A DNA stretch of 64,000 bases from Variovorax boronicumulans (GCF_029892485.1 NZ_JARXVG010000003.1:372001-436000); one strand, 5' to 3'; counted from the stretch's first letter, positions 44,387 through 54,087 are shown. Numbers and translations: made by a program. The notes: generated by a model from the letters alone, not told the origin.

Positions 44387-45542
44387 GGCGATGCGGGGTC
44401 CTTGCTGCCTTGGTTGAGATGGAGCCTGCGTTGCCGTCCCGGATCGCCGGCTGCAGACGTGCTCCCGATTCCGGGTCGAACAAATGGGCGTGGAAGGGAT
44501 TCCAGGTCAACGTCACGTCCTCGCCAGCCGTGGCGCGGTGGCGTCCGGCAAGCCGCGCCACCCAGGGCCGGGCATCGAACGCGCCCGCCACGGTGCCGTG
44601 CAGTTCCGTGACGGAACCGAGATAGTCGATGGCGGACACCTCCAGCCGAAGCTGCGGCGCACCGGCCGGCAAGGGGGCCTCGCCGGTGTGCAGCACGAGG
44701 TGTTCGGGCCGCACGCCCAGGCGCACCGCGTCGTCGTGCCGCCCCGCCGAGCCGGGCGGCGCCGGGAGGCGCAGGCCCTCGCCCAGCGACAGCTGGCCTT
44801 GCGCCCACCGGCCATCGATCAGGTTCATCGGCGGCGAGCCGATGAAGCGCGCCACGAACTCGTTGGCGGGCTCGTCGTAGAGCGCCAACGGGTCGCCCAC
44901 CTGTTCGATGCGCCCGGCGCGCAGCACCGCGATGCGGTCGGCCATGGTCATCGCCTCTTCCTGGTCGTGCGTGACGTAGACGGTGGTGGTGCCCAGCTGC
45001 CGCTGCAGCGCGCGGATCTCGGCGCGCATCTGCACGCGCAACTGCGCATCCAGGTTGGACAGGGGCTCGTCGAACAGGAACGCCCTGGGCTCGCGCACCA
45101 TGGCGCGGCCCATCGCCACCCGCTGGCGCTGGCCGCCCGAGAGCTCGCGCGGATAGCGGTCCAGGTAGTCGCCCAGGTGCAGCGCGGCCGAAGCCTTGGC
45201 GATGCGCTGGGCGATCAGCGTTTCGCCCTGGCGTTGCTCGCGCAGGCCGAAGGCCATGTTGTCGCGCGCCGTCATGTGCGGATAGAGCGCATAGCTCTGG
45301 AACACCATGGCCAGGCGCCGCTGTTGCGGCGGCAGATGGTCGGCCGCTTCGCCGTCGAACGCGATGCTGCCGCCGTCTGTTGTTTCCAGCCCGGCAATGG
45401 CGCGCAGCAGCGTCGACTTGCCGCAGCCCGACGGGCCGACCAGCACGACGAACTCGCCTTCGCCGATGCCCAGGTGGACATCGCGCAGCACGGGCGTGCT
45501 GCCGTACTTCTTGGACAGGCCGGTGATCTGTATGTGAGACAT
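44376..45542 (-). CDS. ABC transporter ATP-binding protein, CUT1 (UgpC/MalK) type
   Basis: A 388-residue ATPase with Walker A (GPSGCGKST), Q-loop (VFQSYALYPHMT), signature (LSGGQRQRVAMGRA), Walker B (AFLFDEPLSNLDAQLR) and switch His (YVTHDQEEAMTMADRI). It has the C-terminal TOBE/regulatory domain of MalK/UgpC (from about residue 240, VRLGVRPEHL). This places it in the carbohydrate uptake-1 class, not the NitT/TauT class usual for sulfonates. It couples with the two permeases upstream and overlaps the oxygenase gene downstream. Confidence 0.92.
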   Translation of the reverse strand: MSHIQITGLSKKYGSTPVLRDVHLGIGEGEFVVLVGPSGCGKSTLLRAIAGLETTDGGSIAFDGEAADHLPPQQRRLAMVFQSYALYPHMTARDNMAFGLREQRQGETLIAQRIAKASAALHLGDYLDRYPRELSGGQRQRVAMGRAMVREPRAFLFDEPLSNLDAQLRVQMRAEIRALQRQLGTTTVYVTHDQEEAMTMADRIAVLRAGRIEQVGDPLALYDEPANEFVARFIGSPPMNLIDGRWAQGQLSLGEGLRLPAPPGSAGRHDDAVRLGVRPEHLVLHTGEAPLPAGAPQLRLEVSAIDYLGSVTELHGTVAGAFDARPWVARLAGRHRATAGEDVTLTWNPFHAHLFDPESGARLQPAIRDGNAGSISTKAARTPHRHDH

Positions 45543-45573
45543 GGAATTCGAATGAAGAAGATGCAGCAGCCGT

Positions 45574-46473
45574 TCAGCGGCCGGCCCCCAGGCCGCCGAT
45601 CAGGTGCTTCTGGAATGCCAGCGCCACCAGGTACACCGGCGCAATGCCGACCAGCGAGGCCGCGGCCATCTGCCCGAAGTTCACGACCCGCTCGCCCTGG
45701 AAGAGCGAGATCGCGACGGTGATGGTGCGGATGTCCGGCCGGCTGTTGAGCACCGAGGCGAGCAGGAACTCGTTGTAGGTCAGGATCAGGCAGATCAGTC
45801 CCGTGGAGACGAGGCCGGGCCACAGCAGCGGCAAGTTCACGCGCCACAGCGTTCGCCAGTAGCCCACGCCATCGAGCCAGGCGGCTTCGTCCAGCGCCAC
45901 GGGCACCTGCTTGAAGAAGCTGCGCAGCAGCCAGAACGCGACCGGCACGTTCATCAGGCCTTCCACCAGGCCCAGTCCGAAGAGGCTGTTGTTGAGCCCC
46001 GCGTGGCGCATCATGAAGAACAGCGGCAGCAGCGCCACCACGGGCGGCGCCACGTAGCTCGACAGCAGCGCGCCGGCCAGCGCGGGCCCGCGCCGCAGCT
46101 TGACCACCGCATAGGTCGCCGGCACCGCGACCACCAGCGTCACGGCCACGCTCACCAGCGCCACCGCGAGCGAATTGAGAAGATTCCAGTGCAGCGGCGC
46201 GATCTCGAACACCCTGGACCAGTTGGCCAGCGTGGGCGCCTGGGGCAGGAAGTGGCCCGACAGCACCTCGTCCCGCGTCTTGAACGAGGTTGCGGCCAGG
46301 AAGGCGATCGGCAGCAGGCAGAAGAGCAGCACCGATGCAAGCGCGAGTCGCAGCGCTGTCTTGCGCAGCCACTCGCGCACTGGGACTGCAGGCCTGGTCC
46401 GGCCCCGGTTGCTCGCACGCGTTGTCGCCGGGACGGTGACGACTGGCGCGGTGGATGCGTTGGCTATGGTCAT
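45574..46473 (-). CDS. ABC transporter permease, CUT1 (UgpE/MalG) type
   Basis: A 299-residue inner-membrane permease with six hydrophobic helices after a cytoplasmic N-terminal tail of about 35 residues. The EAA coupling motif is EAAWLDGVGYWRTLWRVNLPLLWPGL. The C-terminal FQKHLIGGLGAGR resembles the FQRYFxxGLTAGAVKG end of MalG-like proteins. The ATG at 46473 was chosen because the upstream open frame lies inside the other permease gene. It pairs with the permease at 46503. Confidence 0.88.
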   Translation of the reverse strand: MTIANASTAPVVTVPATTRASNRGRTRPAVPVREWLRKTALRLALASVLLFCLLPIAFLAATSFKTRDEVLSGHFLPQAPTLANWSRVFEIAPLHWNLLNSLAVALVSVAVTLVVAVPATYAVVKLRRGPALAGALLSSYVAPPVVALLPLFFMMRHAGLNNSLFGLGLVEGLMNVPVAFWLLRSFFKQVPVALDEAAWLDGVGYWRTLWRVNLPLLWPGLVSTGLICLILTYNEFLLASVLNSRPDIRTITVAISLFQGERVVNFGQMAAASLVGIAPVYLVALAFQKHLIGGLGAGR

Positions 46474-46502
46474 GTCGCTGTTCGTATCGATGTGCGAACG
46501 GG

Positions 46503-47405
46503 CTAGCCCGTGCGCCGCTCCACCCGCGCCAGGGTCCGGAGAATCGGCCATGTCACCCAGGCCACCAGCAGGCAGAAGACCAGCGTCTGCGCGGCCGCCT
46601 GCCCGATGTCGAAGTTCTGCAACCCCGACTTCCAGACTTCGTAGCTCGCCAGCGTGGTGGCGCGCCCCGGCCCGCCGGCGGTGAGGATGTAGACCAGGTC
46701 GAAGGTCTTGAGCGACATCACCACCCGCAGCAGGAAGATGCCCACCAGCGCGGGCGCCAGCAGGGGCAGCGTGATCTTGATGAAGATCCGCCGCGGGCTC
46801 GCGCCATCGAGCGCGGCCGCCTCGTACACGTCGGAAGGCAGGGCTTGCAACGCGGCCACGCACAGCACCACCACGAAGGGCAGCCACTGCCAGCTGTCCG
46901 CCAGCATCACCGCCGGCAGGGCCCATGTCGAGGAGCCCAGCAGCGACACCGGCTCGTGCACCCATCCCAGGCGCAGCAAGGTGCCGTTGAGCAGGCCGCC
47001 TGCCGGCGCCAGCAGCAGCTTCCAGGCCACACCGACGAGCACCGGCGGTGTCATCAGCGGCAGCAGGATCAGGCTGTAGGCCCAGCGCCCCTGCCGCAGC
47101 GCCTGCAGCAGCAATGCGATCGCCAGGCCGAGCACCAGCTGGAGCAGGCAGGCCGGCACCGCATACAGCACGGTGCGCAGCAATGTGAATGCGAAGTCGG
47201 AGGTCTGCGCAAGCGGCGCAAAGTTGCGCCAGCCCGCCCACGCGGTCAACGGCTGGCCCAGCGTGGATTTCGTGAACGCGAGAGCCAGCGTGTAGAGCCC
47301 AGGCACGATGCACACCAGCGCGAGGCCGATGGCCGCGGGCGTCAGCATCCAGCGCGGTGCCGTGCGTTGCCACTTTCCCTGCGATGACTGCAGCGTCAGG
47401 CTCAT
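46503..47405 (-). CDS. ABC transporter permease, CUT1 (UgpA/MalF) type
   Basis: A 300-residue permease with six hydrophobic segments and the coupling loop YEAAALDGASPRRIFIKITLPLLAP. YILTAGGPGRATTLASYEVW is a clear UgpA/MalF-type phrase. Its ATG overlaps the stop of the binding-protein gene by four bases (ATGA), showing translational coupling. It forms the heteromeric channel with the product at 45574. Confidence 0.9.
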   Translation of the reverse strand: MSLTLQSSQGKWQRTAPRWMLTPAAIGLALVCIVPGLYTLALAFTKSTLGQPLTAWAGWRNFAPLAQTSDFAFTLLRTVLYAVPACLLQLVLGLAIALLLQALRQGRWAYSLILLPLMTPPVLVGVAWKLLLAPAGGLLNGTLLRLGWVHEPVSLLGSSTWALPAVMLADSWQWLPFVVVLCVAALQALPSDVYEAAALDGASPRRIFIKITLPLLAPALVGIFLLRVVMSLKTFDLVYILTAGGPGRATTLASYEVWKSGLQNFDIGQAAAQTLVFCLLVAWVTWPILRTLARVERRTG

Positions 47406-48784
47406 GCGTCGAGCAGTTGCACCCAGCTCGCCTGCGCCGCCTCCAGCGCCTCACGCGGCTTCTTCTTGCCCGAGACGATCAGCGCGAGCTGCTCGGTCAG
47501 CGCGTCCATCAGCTTGGGGCTTTGGGCCTGCAGCGGCCAGGCCAGCGCATTGCCGATGGCGGCCTTCAGTTCGGGCTGCAGCGTGGGCGCCGCCTTGATG
47601 TAGTCGGGATGGTTCAGCACCGAGGTGCGGTTGGGGTCGATGCCGCTGCCCGGCAGCACATCCTGCTGGAGCGAGATGTTCTTGCTCGTCGCCCATTTGA
47701 CGAACTCCCAGGCCAGCTCCGTCTTCCTGGTGCCGGCCGTGATGCCCAGGCCGAAGCCCGCATTCAAGGCGGCGCGCGGTGTCTTGTTTTCACCGCCGAC
47801 TGGCAACTGCACCAGCGCCCACTTGTCCACGATCTTCGACGAGGCGGGGTCCTGCGCGGTGACGCCCAGGTCGGTCCAGAAATCGATCATGGCCGCCTTG
47901 CCCGACAGGAAGGCGGGCAGCGCATGCTCGAACGCCGTTTCCGCGGGCGTGGGCAAGGCATAGGGCACGATGCGCGCGAGCTCTTCCGCTGCCGCGATGG
48001 CCTGCGGACTGGTCAAGGCGGGCTTGCCATCGGGCGTGAAGAAGCTGCCGCCAAAGCCGGCCAGCCGGTTCGCATACGACGAGCCCACGATCACCGGGAT
48101 CTTGAAGCCCTGCACCACAGCGCCGTAGATGCCGTTGGCGGACTCTTTCTCGGTGATGAGGCGGGCCGCGTTGTAGTAGTCGTCCCAGGTCCTGGGCGCC
48201 GTCAATCCGTGCCGCGCGAAGATCTCCGTGTTGTAGAACAGCACGTGCGTATCGCCGTCATAGGGCAGGCCCCAGCGGCGGCCGTTGCGCAGCGTGTAGG
48301 TGTCGTAGAGCGACGGCAGGAAGTCGCCGGGCTCGATCTGCGCGGTGTCGCGGGCGATCCAGTCGGTGACGTCCACGACCACCTTGTCGGCCACCAGTGC
48401 GCCGAGCGTGTGATAGAAATAATCGATGACGTCGAACTGGTTGGCGCCCGACTGGACATCGAGCGTGGCCTGCGCATGCAGCTGGTCGTAGGGCACCGGC
48501 GTCACGGTCACCTTGGCACCCGTGAGCGCTTCGAACTCCTGCGCCAGCAGCTTGCCCGCCAGCGCATGCGGCTGGTTGAACAGCAGGTTCAGCGACTGGC
48601 CCGCATATTTTTTCTCGCCGGCGGCGGCAGGGGCCGAGGCAACGGGCGGCGGCGATGCGGGTGCCTTGGCGTCCTCCTTGCCGCAAGCGGCCAACGTGCC
48701 CGCGGCGCCCATCGCGGCCGCAGTGCCCAGGAACCGGCGGCGGCTCAGGGCCGGCGTGGCAACGACTTTCAGATCTCGACGCAT
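47402..48784 (-). CDS. Extracellular solute-binding protein, family 1 (sugar-type)
   Basis: A 460-residue lipidated or exported binding protein. The N-terminus carries a twin-arginine-like RRRFLGTAAAMGAAGTLAAC with a lipobox Cys, then an Ala/Pro-rich linker. The mature part (LNLLFNQPHALAGKLLAQEFEALTG, FDVIDYFYHTLG, WGLPYDGDTHVLFYN) is family-1 (UgpB/MalE-like), which binds sugars, glycerol phosphates or similar polar ligands. It is the first gene of a seven-gene operon with organosulfur oxygenases, so a sugar- or polyol-linked sulfonate or sulfate is a candidate ligand. A sigma-54 promoter lies 55 bases upstream. Confidence 0.88.
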   Translation of the reverse strand: MRRDLKVVATPALSRRRFLGTAAAMGAAGTLAACGKEDAKAPASPPPVASAPAAAGEKKYAGQSLNLLFNQPHALAGKLLAQEFEALTGAKVTVTPVPYDQLHAQATLDVQSGANQFDVIDYFYHTLGALVADKVVVDVTDWIARDTAQIEPGDFLPSLYDTYTLRNGRRWGLPYDGDTHVLFYNTEIFARHGLTAPRTWDDYYNAARLITEKESANGIYGAVVQGFKIPVIVGSSYANRLAGFGGSFFTPDGKPALTSPQAIAAAEELARIVPYALPTPAETAFEHALPAFLSGKAAMIDFWTDLGVTAQDPASSKIVDKWALVQLPVGGENKTPRAALNAGFGLGITAGTRKTELAWEFVKWATSKNISLQQDVLPGSGIDPNRTSVLNHPDYIKAAPTLQPELKAAIGNALAWPLQAQSPKLMDALTEQLALIVSGKKKPREALEAAQASWVQLLDA

Positions 48785-49130
48785 GTTGATATGACCTTTG
48801 TTTGGAAGCTGCGAGCAATTCGCCGCATGCTTGATATAAGCGAATGGCGTGCCACTCCCTTTTCCCTTATGAATCAATGAGTTAGAGCGAAATGGCCATG
48901 GCGGCGGATGTTGGGGCGGCAGCAAGCTGCGGACGGGTTGCTGATGGGCCAGCAGCGCTGAGGCCATAGCTGTTTGAAGCAGATCGGTATGCGGCCATCG
49001 AATGAATGCGAGGCAGCAACCGGGACGAAGAACTGCTTCTTGTGCAGCAGCCGATGCGCGCGCCTGAAAGCACGAAGGGCCTGCAACGCGAGGTCGCAGG
49101 CCCTTGCCCTTGGCGATGGCAGGCGAAGGT
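48785..49130. other. 346-base gap upstream of the CUT1 importer operon
   Basis: The part next to the binding-protein gene carries a sigma-54 promoter. The rest, between about 48860 and 49130, has no supported gene, no clear terminator and no repeat that I can see; it probably contains activator-binding sites and the 3' end of the convergent-in-order minus-strand oxygenase transcript. Confidence 0.45.
48839..48854 (-). promoter_or_regulatory. Sigma-54 promoter of the importer/oxygenase operon
   Basis: On the minus strand TGGCACGCCATTCGCT matches the -24/-12 consensus TGGCACG-N4-TTGCW with one mismatch; the invariant GG and GC have the required spacing. It sits 55 bases before the binding-protein start, leaving room for a normal leader. 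A SfnR-like sigma-54 activator is encoded 4 kb away. Confidence 0.75.
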
Positions 49131-50321
49131 TCAGGAATAGAAGCTCGGCTGCGGCAAGCGCGCATTGAGCGCCCAGTCGCCGAGCTCGCGCAGCTTGTAG
49201 TCCACCGGATCGTGCAGCGTGTGCACGCGCAGGTTGCGCCAGTAGCGGTCCAGGCGCAGCGCGGCGGTGGTGGCGCGCGCGCCCGTCACCTCGAACATGC
49301 GGTGCGCCACCTCGAGGCTCGCGCGCGTGCTCGCAACCTTGGCTGCGGCGACGGCAACGGCCACCTGTCCGCGCTCCTGTTCATCGAGCGAGGTGCCGCG
49401 CAGCCAGGCCTGGTCGAATGCCGCCGCTGCCTGGTCGAGCAGCATGCGTGCGCCCTGCAGCGCGAGCCAGAAGTCGCCGTAGTGCGTGAGCACGTACGGG
49501 TCTTCGTTCGCGGCCGATGCGGTCGAGAAGAGCCAGGGCCGTCCCTGCTGCAGCGTGAACGCCTTCGCCTCGGCGAGCGCACCCTCGCCGAGGCCGAGGT
49601 AGATGTTCGAGAGGATCAATTGCGCCAGCAGCGGCCGCAGGCAGGCGAAGGGCGTGGATAGCGGGCCGGGGTCCAGCAGCAACTCGCCCGTCGCCACGGG
49701 CACGTGCTCGAACAGCACGCTGCCGCTGTCGGTCTGGCGCTGGCCCATGTTGTCCCAGTCGCCCAGCACCGTGATGCCCGCGCGCCGCGTGGGCACGACG
49801 CCGATCAGCAGGCGCTCGTTTGCATCGAGCGCGGAGGCGAGCAGCATGTCCGAGTCGCTCGCGCCGGAGCAGAAACTCTTGCGGCCCGAGAACACGTACC
49901 CGCCATCGACCGCTTCGGCGCGCGTGGACTTGTCCAGCGGGTTCAGCGCATTGCCCCAGAACCAGCGCTGCGTTCGGGTCTGCTCGATCCACGGCTGCCA
50001 CTGCGCGCGCTGCGCGAAGAGCTGCGTGGTCGCGAGCAGCAAGTGATGAAAGGCGAACAGATGCGCCACCGAACTGTCGACGCGCGCAAAGCCGCGCACC
50101 ACGTCGAGCGTCTGCTGCCAGCTCGCACCGAGCCCGCCGAACTCCGTCGGCACGCTGAGCATCAGGAGGCCGCTGTCGCGCAGCAGGTCGCGCTCGGCCT
50201 TGGGCGTGCCGCCGCGCTGGTCGCGCTCGACGGCGGTCTCCGCCAGCGCCTCTGCAACGCGCTGTGCAGTGGCATGCCAGGGCACGACTTCATCGCCGGC
50301 CTCCGCGGAGAAATGCTTCAT
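49131..50321 (-). CDS. DszC/SfnB-type flavin monooxygenase
   Basis: A 396-residue acyl-CoA-dehydrogenase-fold enzyme, closely similar to the protein encoded at 51733 (shared [41 protein letters not shown] and FYS end), so the two are recent paralogues. The C-terminal [29 protein letters not shown] block is the DszC-type FMN region. It overlaps ssuD by four bases in a two-gene operon (ssuD first). Expected to oxidise an organosulfur compound with FMNH2. Confidence 0.86.
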   Translation of the reverse strand: MKHFSAEAGDEVVPWHATAQRVAEALAETAVERDQRGGTPKAERDLLRDSGLLMLSVPTEFGGLGASWQQTLDVVRGFARVDSSVAHLFAFHHLLLATTQLFAQRAQWQPWIEQTRTQRWFWGNALNPLDKSTRAEAVDGGYVFSGRKSFCSGASDSDMLLASALDANERLLIGVVPTRRAGITVLGDWDNMGQRQTDSGSVLFEHVPVATGELLLDPGPLSTPFACLRPLLAQLILSNIYLGLGEGALAEAKAFTLQQGRPWLFSTASAANEDPYVLTHYGDFWLALQGARMLLDQAAAAFDQAWLRGTSLDEQERGQVAVAVAAAKVASTRASLEVAHRMFEVTGARATTAALRLDRYWRNLRVHTLHDPVDYKLRELGDWALNARLPQPSFYS

Positions 50322-51481
50322 GCGGCGGCCTTCTCGCGCACCGCGGCATTCGACGATGGCGGCACGATGTCGTTGGCGATGACTTCGCCGAAAGGACCGG
50401 TGATGTTCGCCTGCCCCGCCGGGCGCACATGGTCCAGCGGCAGCAGCGGGAACAGCAATTCGGCCACGCGGTAAGCCTCTTCGAGATGCGGGTAGCCCGA
50501 GAAGATGAAGGTCTCCACGCCGAGCGCCGCGTACTCCTTGATGCGCGCCGCCACCTCCTCGGGGCTGCCCACGAGCGCCGTGCCTGCGCCGCCGCGCACC
50601 AGGCCCACGCCGGCCCACAGGTTGGGCGACACCTCGAGCTTGTCGCGCCGCCCGCCGTGCAACGCCGCCATGCGCTGCTGGCCCACCGAGTCGAAGCGCG
50701 AGAAGGCCTTCTGCGCCGCGGCGATGGTGTCGTCGGTCACATAGGAGATGAGTTCGTCGGCCGCGCGCCAGGCTGCCTCGCTGGTCTCGCGCACGATCAC
50801 ATGCAGCCGGATGCCGAAGCGCAGCGTGCGGCCGTGCTTCGCGGCTGCGGCGCGCGCTTTTGCGATCTTGTCGGCCACGTCCGCCGGCGGTTCGCCCCAG
50901 GTGAGGTACACGTCGACCTGTTCGCCTGCGAGTTCAATGGCCGCCTCCGACGAGCCGCCGAACCACAGCGGCGGATACGGTTTCTGCACCGGCGGATAGA
51001 GCGTCTTCGCGTTTTCCACGCGCAGGTGCTTGCCCGAGAAATTGACCGTCTCGCCCGCCGCCACGCCGCGCCAGATGCGCAGGAACTCGTCGGTCACTTC
51101 ATAGCGCTCGGCGTGCGTGAGAAAACTGCCGTCGCCGTGCTGCTCGTCGGGGTCGCCACCGGTCACCACGTTGATGAGAAGGCGCCCATCGGAGAAACGG
51201 TCGAGTGTTGCGGCCTGCCGTGCCGAGACCGTCGGCGAAATGATGCCGGGGCGTATGGCCACCAGGAACTTGAGCCGCTCGGTCTGCGCCGCGAGCGAGG
51301 AGGCCACCACCCATGAGTCTTCGCAGGAGCGCCCTGTGGGAATCAGCACGCCTTCGTAGCCCAGTTCGTCGGCGGCCTGCGCCACTTGCCGCAGGTATCG
51401 ATGGCTCACCGTGCGCGCGCCGCGCGAGGTGCCGAGGTAGCGGCTGTCGCCGTGCGTGGGGAGGAACCAGAAAAGTTGCAT
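50318..51481 (-). CDS. ssuD: FMNH2-dependent alkanesulfonate monooxygenase
   Basis: A 387-residue luciferase-family enzyme cleaving alkanesulfonates to aldehyde and sulfite (E. coli SsuD: 381). Diagnostic parts are [24 protein letters not shown] with the active-site Cys (C53 region), [40 protein letters not shown] and the conserved catalytic Arg loop near residue 225 ([12 protein letters not shown]). It lacks an adjacent SsuE flavin reductase or SsuABC transporter. A sigma-54-like element ends only about 11 bases before the ATG, so any transcript would be nearly leaderless. Confidence 0.93.
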   Translation of the reverse strand: MQLFWFLPTHGDSRYLGTSRGARTVSHRYLRQVAQAADELGYEGVLIPTGRSCEDSWVVASSLAAQTERLKFLVAIRPGIISPTVSARQAATLDRFSDGRLLINVVTGGDPDEQHGDGSFLTHAERYEVTDEFLRIWRGVAAGETVNFSGKHLRVENAKTLYPPVQKPYPPLWFGGSSEAAIELAGEQVDVYLTWGEPPADVADKIAKARAAAAKHGRTLRFGIRLHVIVRETSEAAWRAADELISYVTDDTIAAAQKAFSRFDSVGQQRMAALHGGRRDKLEVSPNLWAGVGLVRGGAGTALVGSPEEVAARIKEYAALGVETFIFSGYPHLEEAYRVAELLFPLLPLDHVRPAGQANITGPFGEVIANDIVPPSSNAAVREKAAA

Positions 51482-51491
51482 GGGGCGATTC

Positions 51492-51507
51492 AGCAGTTAG
51501 CGTGCCA
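51492..51507 (-). promoter_or_regulatory. Sigma-54 promoter candidate upstream of ssuD
   Basis: Minus-strand TGGCACGCTAACTGCT fits TGGCACG-N4-TTGCT with one mismatch and correct GG/GC spacing. Its -12 GC is only about 11 bases from the ssuD ATG, so transcription would begin at or next to the start codon. Confidence 0.55.
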
Positions 51508-51567
51508 GTCGCGCCGCCCCCGGGAGCGCCGCGATGCACGCGGTTTTTTGCTGCTGGAGCAGCAGCC

Positions 51568-51583
51568 CGGCACCACATCTGCT
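51568..51583 (+). promoter_or_regulatory. Sigma-54 promoter candidate for the 51733 oxygenase/sfnR operon
   Basis: CGGCACCACATCTGCT keeps the essential GG-N10-GC core and most of the -24 element. It points toward the gene at 51733, about 150 bases away. A 14-base imperfect palindrome (GCTGCTGGAGCAGC, 51550-51563) lies just upstream. Confidence 0.45.
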
Positions 51584-51732
51584 GAAAGCCGCGCATCCGG
51601 TGGGGCGCACTGCTGCCATGGAAGCAAACCAAGGATCGATATACGGATCGCATCGTTGGCCGGGCCCTTCTTCGCCCCGAACATGCTGCTGAACCAGCAA
51701 CCCTGCTGCCTGCACATCACCGAAGGTCTCTT

Positions 51733-52920
51733 GTGGGTTCCGTTCTTTCCATTCCGGTTTCCGAATCTCCCCGCGACATTGCGCACGCGCTCATGCAGCG
51801 CTTTGCGGCGACGGCGGTGGAGCGCGACGAGCGCGGCGGCACGCCGAAGGCCGAGCGCGATGCCCTGCGCGACAGCGGCCTGCTGGCCCTGAGCATTCCG
51901 CACGAATTCGGCGGCCACGGCGCGGACTGGCGCGAGACGCTCGACGTCGTGCGCCTGCTCGCGCAGGCCGACAGTTCGATCGCGCATGTGTTCGGCTTTC
52001 ACCACCTGATGCTGGCCACGGTGCGCCTGTTCGCGCGGCCCGCGCAATGGCAGCCGTGGTTCGAGCAGACCGCGCGCCGCCGCTGGTTCTGGGGCAATGC
52101 GCTCAACCCGCTGGACGACCGCACGGTGTCGAGCGCGCGCGAGGGCTGGCGGGAGTTCACTGGCCAGAAGAGCTTCTGCTCGGGCGCGCTCGACTCCGAG
52201 ATGCTGATCGCCTCGGCGCGCGAGGCGGACGGCGGCGCGTTCATCGTCGCGGCCGTGCCCACCGGCCGCTCGGGCATCTTCGTCGCGCCCGACTGGAACA
52301 ACATCGGCCAGCGCCAGACCGACAGCGGCAGCGTGACCTTCGAGAAAGTGCGCGTGGAGCAGCACGAGGTGCTGGCCGACCCGGGCCCGCTGTCCACGCC
52401 CTTCGCATGCCTGCGGCCGCTGGTGTCGCAGCTGGTGCTGGCCAACATCTACCTGGGCATCGCCGAGGCGGCCTTCAACGATGCGCGGCACTACACGCTG
52501 CACGAGTCGCGCCCCTGGCATGCGGCCAGGGTGGCGCAGATGCACGACGACCCGTACGTGCTGGGCCACTACGGCGACTTCTGGGTGGGCCTGGAGAGCG
52601 TGCGCGTGCTGGCCGACCGCGCGGCCGACCGGCTCGATGCGGCCTGGCGGCGCGGCCCCGCACTCAAGGAAGACGAACGCGGCGAGGTCGCCGTGGCCGT
52701 GGCCACCGCCAAGGTGGCCGCCACGAACACCGGGCTGGACATCTGTACGCGCATGTTCGATGTGGCCGGCGCGCGCGCCACGCACGGCGGCCTGCGGCTG
52801 GACCGCCACTGGCGCAACCTGCGCACCCAGACCCTGCACGACCCGGTGGCCTACAAGCTGCGCGAGCTCGGCGAATGGGCCCTCAAGCAGCAACTCCCCG
52901 TACCGACCTTCTATTCATGA
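51733..52920 (+). CDS. DszC/SfnB-type flavin monooxygenase (paralogue)
   Basis: A 395-residue acyl-CoA-dehydrogenase-fold flavoenzyme, a close paralogue of the one at 49131. It has the beta-domain phrase [15 protein letters not shown] and the C-terminal [29 protein letters not shown]. The start is a GTG at 51733, giving [13 protein letters not shown] before the first conserved helix. Its stop overlaps the ATG of the sfnR-like gene (ATGA), so activator and oxygenase are made together. It lies divergently from ssuD across a 251-base control region. Confidence 0.86.
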   Translation: MGSVLSIPVSESPRDIAHALMQRFAATAVERDERGGTPKAERDALRDSGLLALSIPHEFGGHGADWRETLDVVRLLAQADSSIAHVFGFHHLMLATVRLFARPAQWQPWFEQTARRRWFWGNALNPLDDRTVSSAREGWREFTGQKSFCSGALDSEMLIASAREADGGAFIVAAVPTGRSGIFVAPDWNNIGQRQTDSGSVTFEKVRVEQHEVLADPGPLSTPFACLRPLVSQLVLANIYLGIAEAAFNDARHYTLHESRPWHAARVAQMHDDPYVLGHYGDFWVGLESVRVLADRAADRLDAAWRRGPALKEDERGEVAVAVATAKVAATNTGLDICTRMFDVAGARATHGGLRLDRHWRNLRTQTLHDPVAYKLRELGEWALKQQLPVPTFYS

Positions 52921-54053
52921 ACGCCTTCCACCACCCACTGGCCGTGCTGCCGCCTACCGATGCTTCCACCGCATCGGAGGACGACTGGGACGCGCCCACG
53001 CTGCTCACCCTGCCCAACCCGCGCAAGCTGACCACCTCGATCCGCGCCACGGCCCAGGTGTTCCAGGACCCGCGCTCGGCGGCGCTGCTCGAGCGCGTGC
53101 GCATGGTGGCGCCCAGCGATGCCAACGTCCTCATCATCGGAGAGACCGGCACCGGCAAGGAACTGATCGCGCGGCATGTGCACGACCTCAGCCGCCGCAG
53201 CGGCAAGCCCTTCGTGGCCGTGAACTGCGGCGCCTTTTCCGAGAACCTGGTCGAGAGCGAACTCTTCGGCCACGAGAAAGGCGCGTTCACCGGCGCCTTC
53301 TCGGCCAAGACGGGCTGGTTCGAGGCGGCCAACGGCGGCACGCTGTTCCTGGACGAGATCGGCGACCTGCCGCTGTCGATCCAGGTCAAGCTCCTGCGCG
53401 TGCTGCAGGAGCGCGAGGTGGTGCGCCTGGGTTCGCGCAAGAGCGTGCCCATCGACGTGCGCGTGGTGGCCGCCACCAACGTGCGGCTGCAGGATGCGGT
53501 GGCGGCCGGCCACTTCCGCGAAGACCTGTTCTACCGCCTGCACGTGGTGCACCTGGCGCTGCCCACGCTGCGGGAGCGCCCCGGCGACATTCTTCCGCTG
53601 GCGCGGCATTTCATCGAGGAATATCGCCAGCGGCTGGGCTACGGCCCGGTGCGCCTGGATGCCGGTGCCGAGCACAAGCTCGCCGAGTACGGCTGGCCCG
53701 GCAACATCCGCGAACTGGAGAACGTGATCCACCATGCGCTGCTGATATCCCAGCACGGCGTGATAGGCGTGGAGCACCTGCATCTGTCGTCGCTGAACAT
53801 CCAGCGGCGCTCGCCGGAGAACAGCGAACCCCGCGGTTCCGCCACGCCGCGGCAGGCGCTCGAAGGCGTGCTGCGCGACCTCTTCAACGAGCCGAGCGAG
53901 CAGCTGTTCGAAGAGATCGAGGAAACCGTGATGCGGGCCGCCTTCGAGTTCTGCCACCGCAACCAGGTGCAGGCCGCCAAGCTCTTGGGCATCAGCCGCA
54001 ACGTGCTGCGCTCGCGGCTCATCAAGAGCCGGGAGATCTCGGCGCTGAAGTAG
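52917..54053 (+). CDS. sfnR: Sigma-54-dependent activator, SfnR-like
   Basis: A 378-residue enhancer-binding protein with only a short N-terminal region (about 50 residues) and no receiver or GAF sensory domain, as in SfnR. The AAA+ domain has Walker A GETGTGKE (75-82), the sigma-54-contacting GAFTGA (122-127), Walker B ([13 protein letters not shown]) and the arginine-finger region. A Fis-type helix-turn-helix is at about 350-372 ([16 protein letters not shown]). SfnR activates dimethyl sulfone/sulfonate genes during sulfate limitation in Pseudomonas; here sigma-54 promoters lie before neighbouring operons. Lacking a sensor domain, its activity is probably set by its expression level. Confidence 0.9.
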   Translation: MNAFHHPLAVLPPTDASTASEDDWDAPTLLTLPNPRKLTTSIRATAQVFQDPRSAALLERVRMVAPSDANVLIIGETGTGKELIARHVHDLSRRSGKPFVAVNCGAFSENLVESELFGHEKGAFTGAFSAKTGWFEAANGGTLFLDEIGDLPLSIQVKLLRVLQEREVVRLGSRKSVPIDVRVVAATNVRLQDAVAAGHFREDLFYRLHVVHLALPTLRERPGDILPLARHFIEEYRQRLGYGPVRLDAGAEHKLAEYGWPGNIRELENVIHHALLISQHGVIGVEHLHLSSLNIQRRSPENSEPRGSATPRQALEGVLRDLFNEPSEQLFEEIEETVMRAAFEFCHRNQVQAAKLLGISRNVLRSRLIKSREISALK

Positions 54054-54087
54054 CTGCGGGCGGCGCTGGAAGGGGCGCCTGGTCCGT

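Noticed and set aside
41837..44611. 924-codon plus-strand open frame opposite the SfnB/DszC genes
   Set aside because: Antisense shadow; the minus-strand genes show clear flavoenzyme motifs and tight operon spacing.
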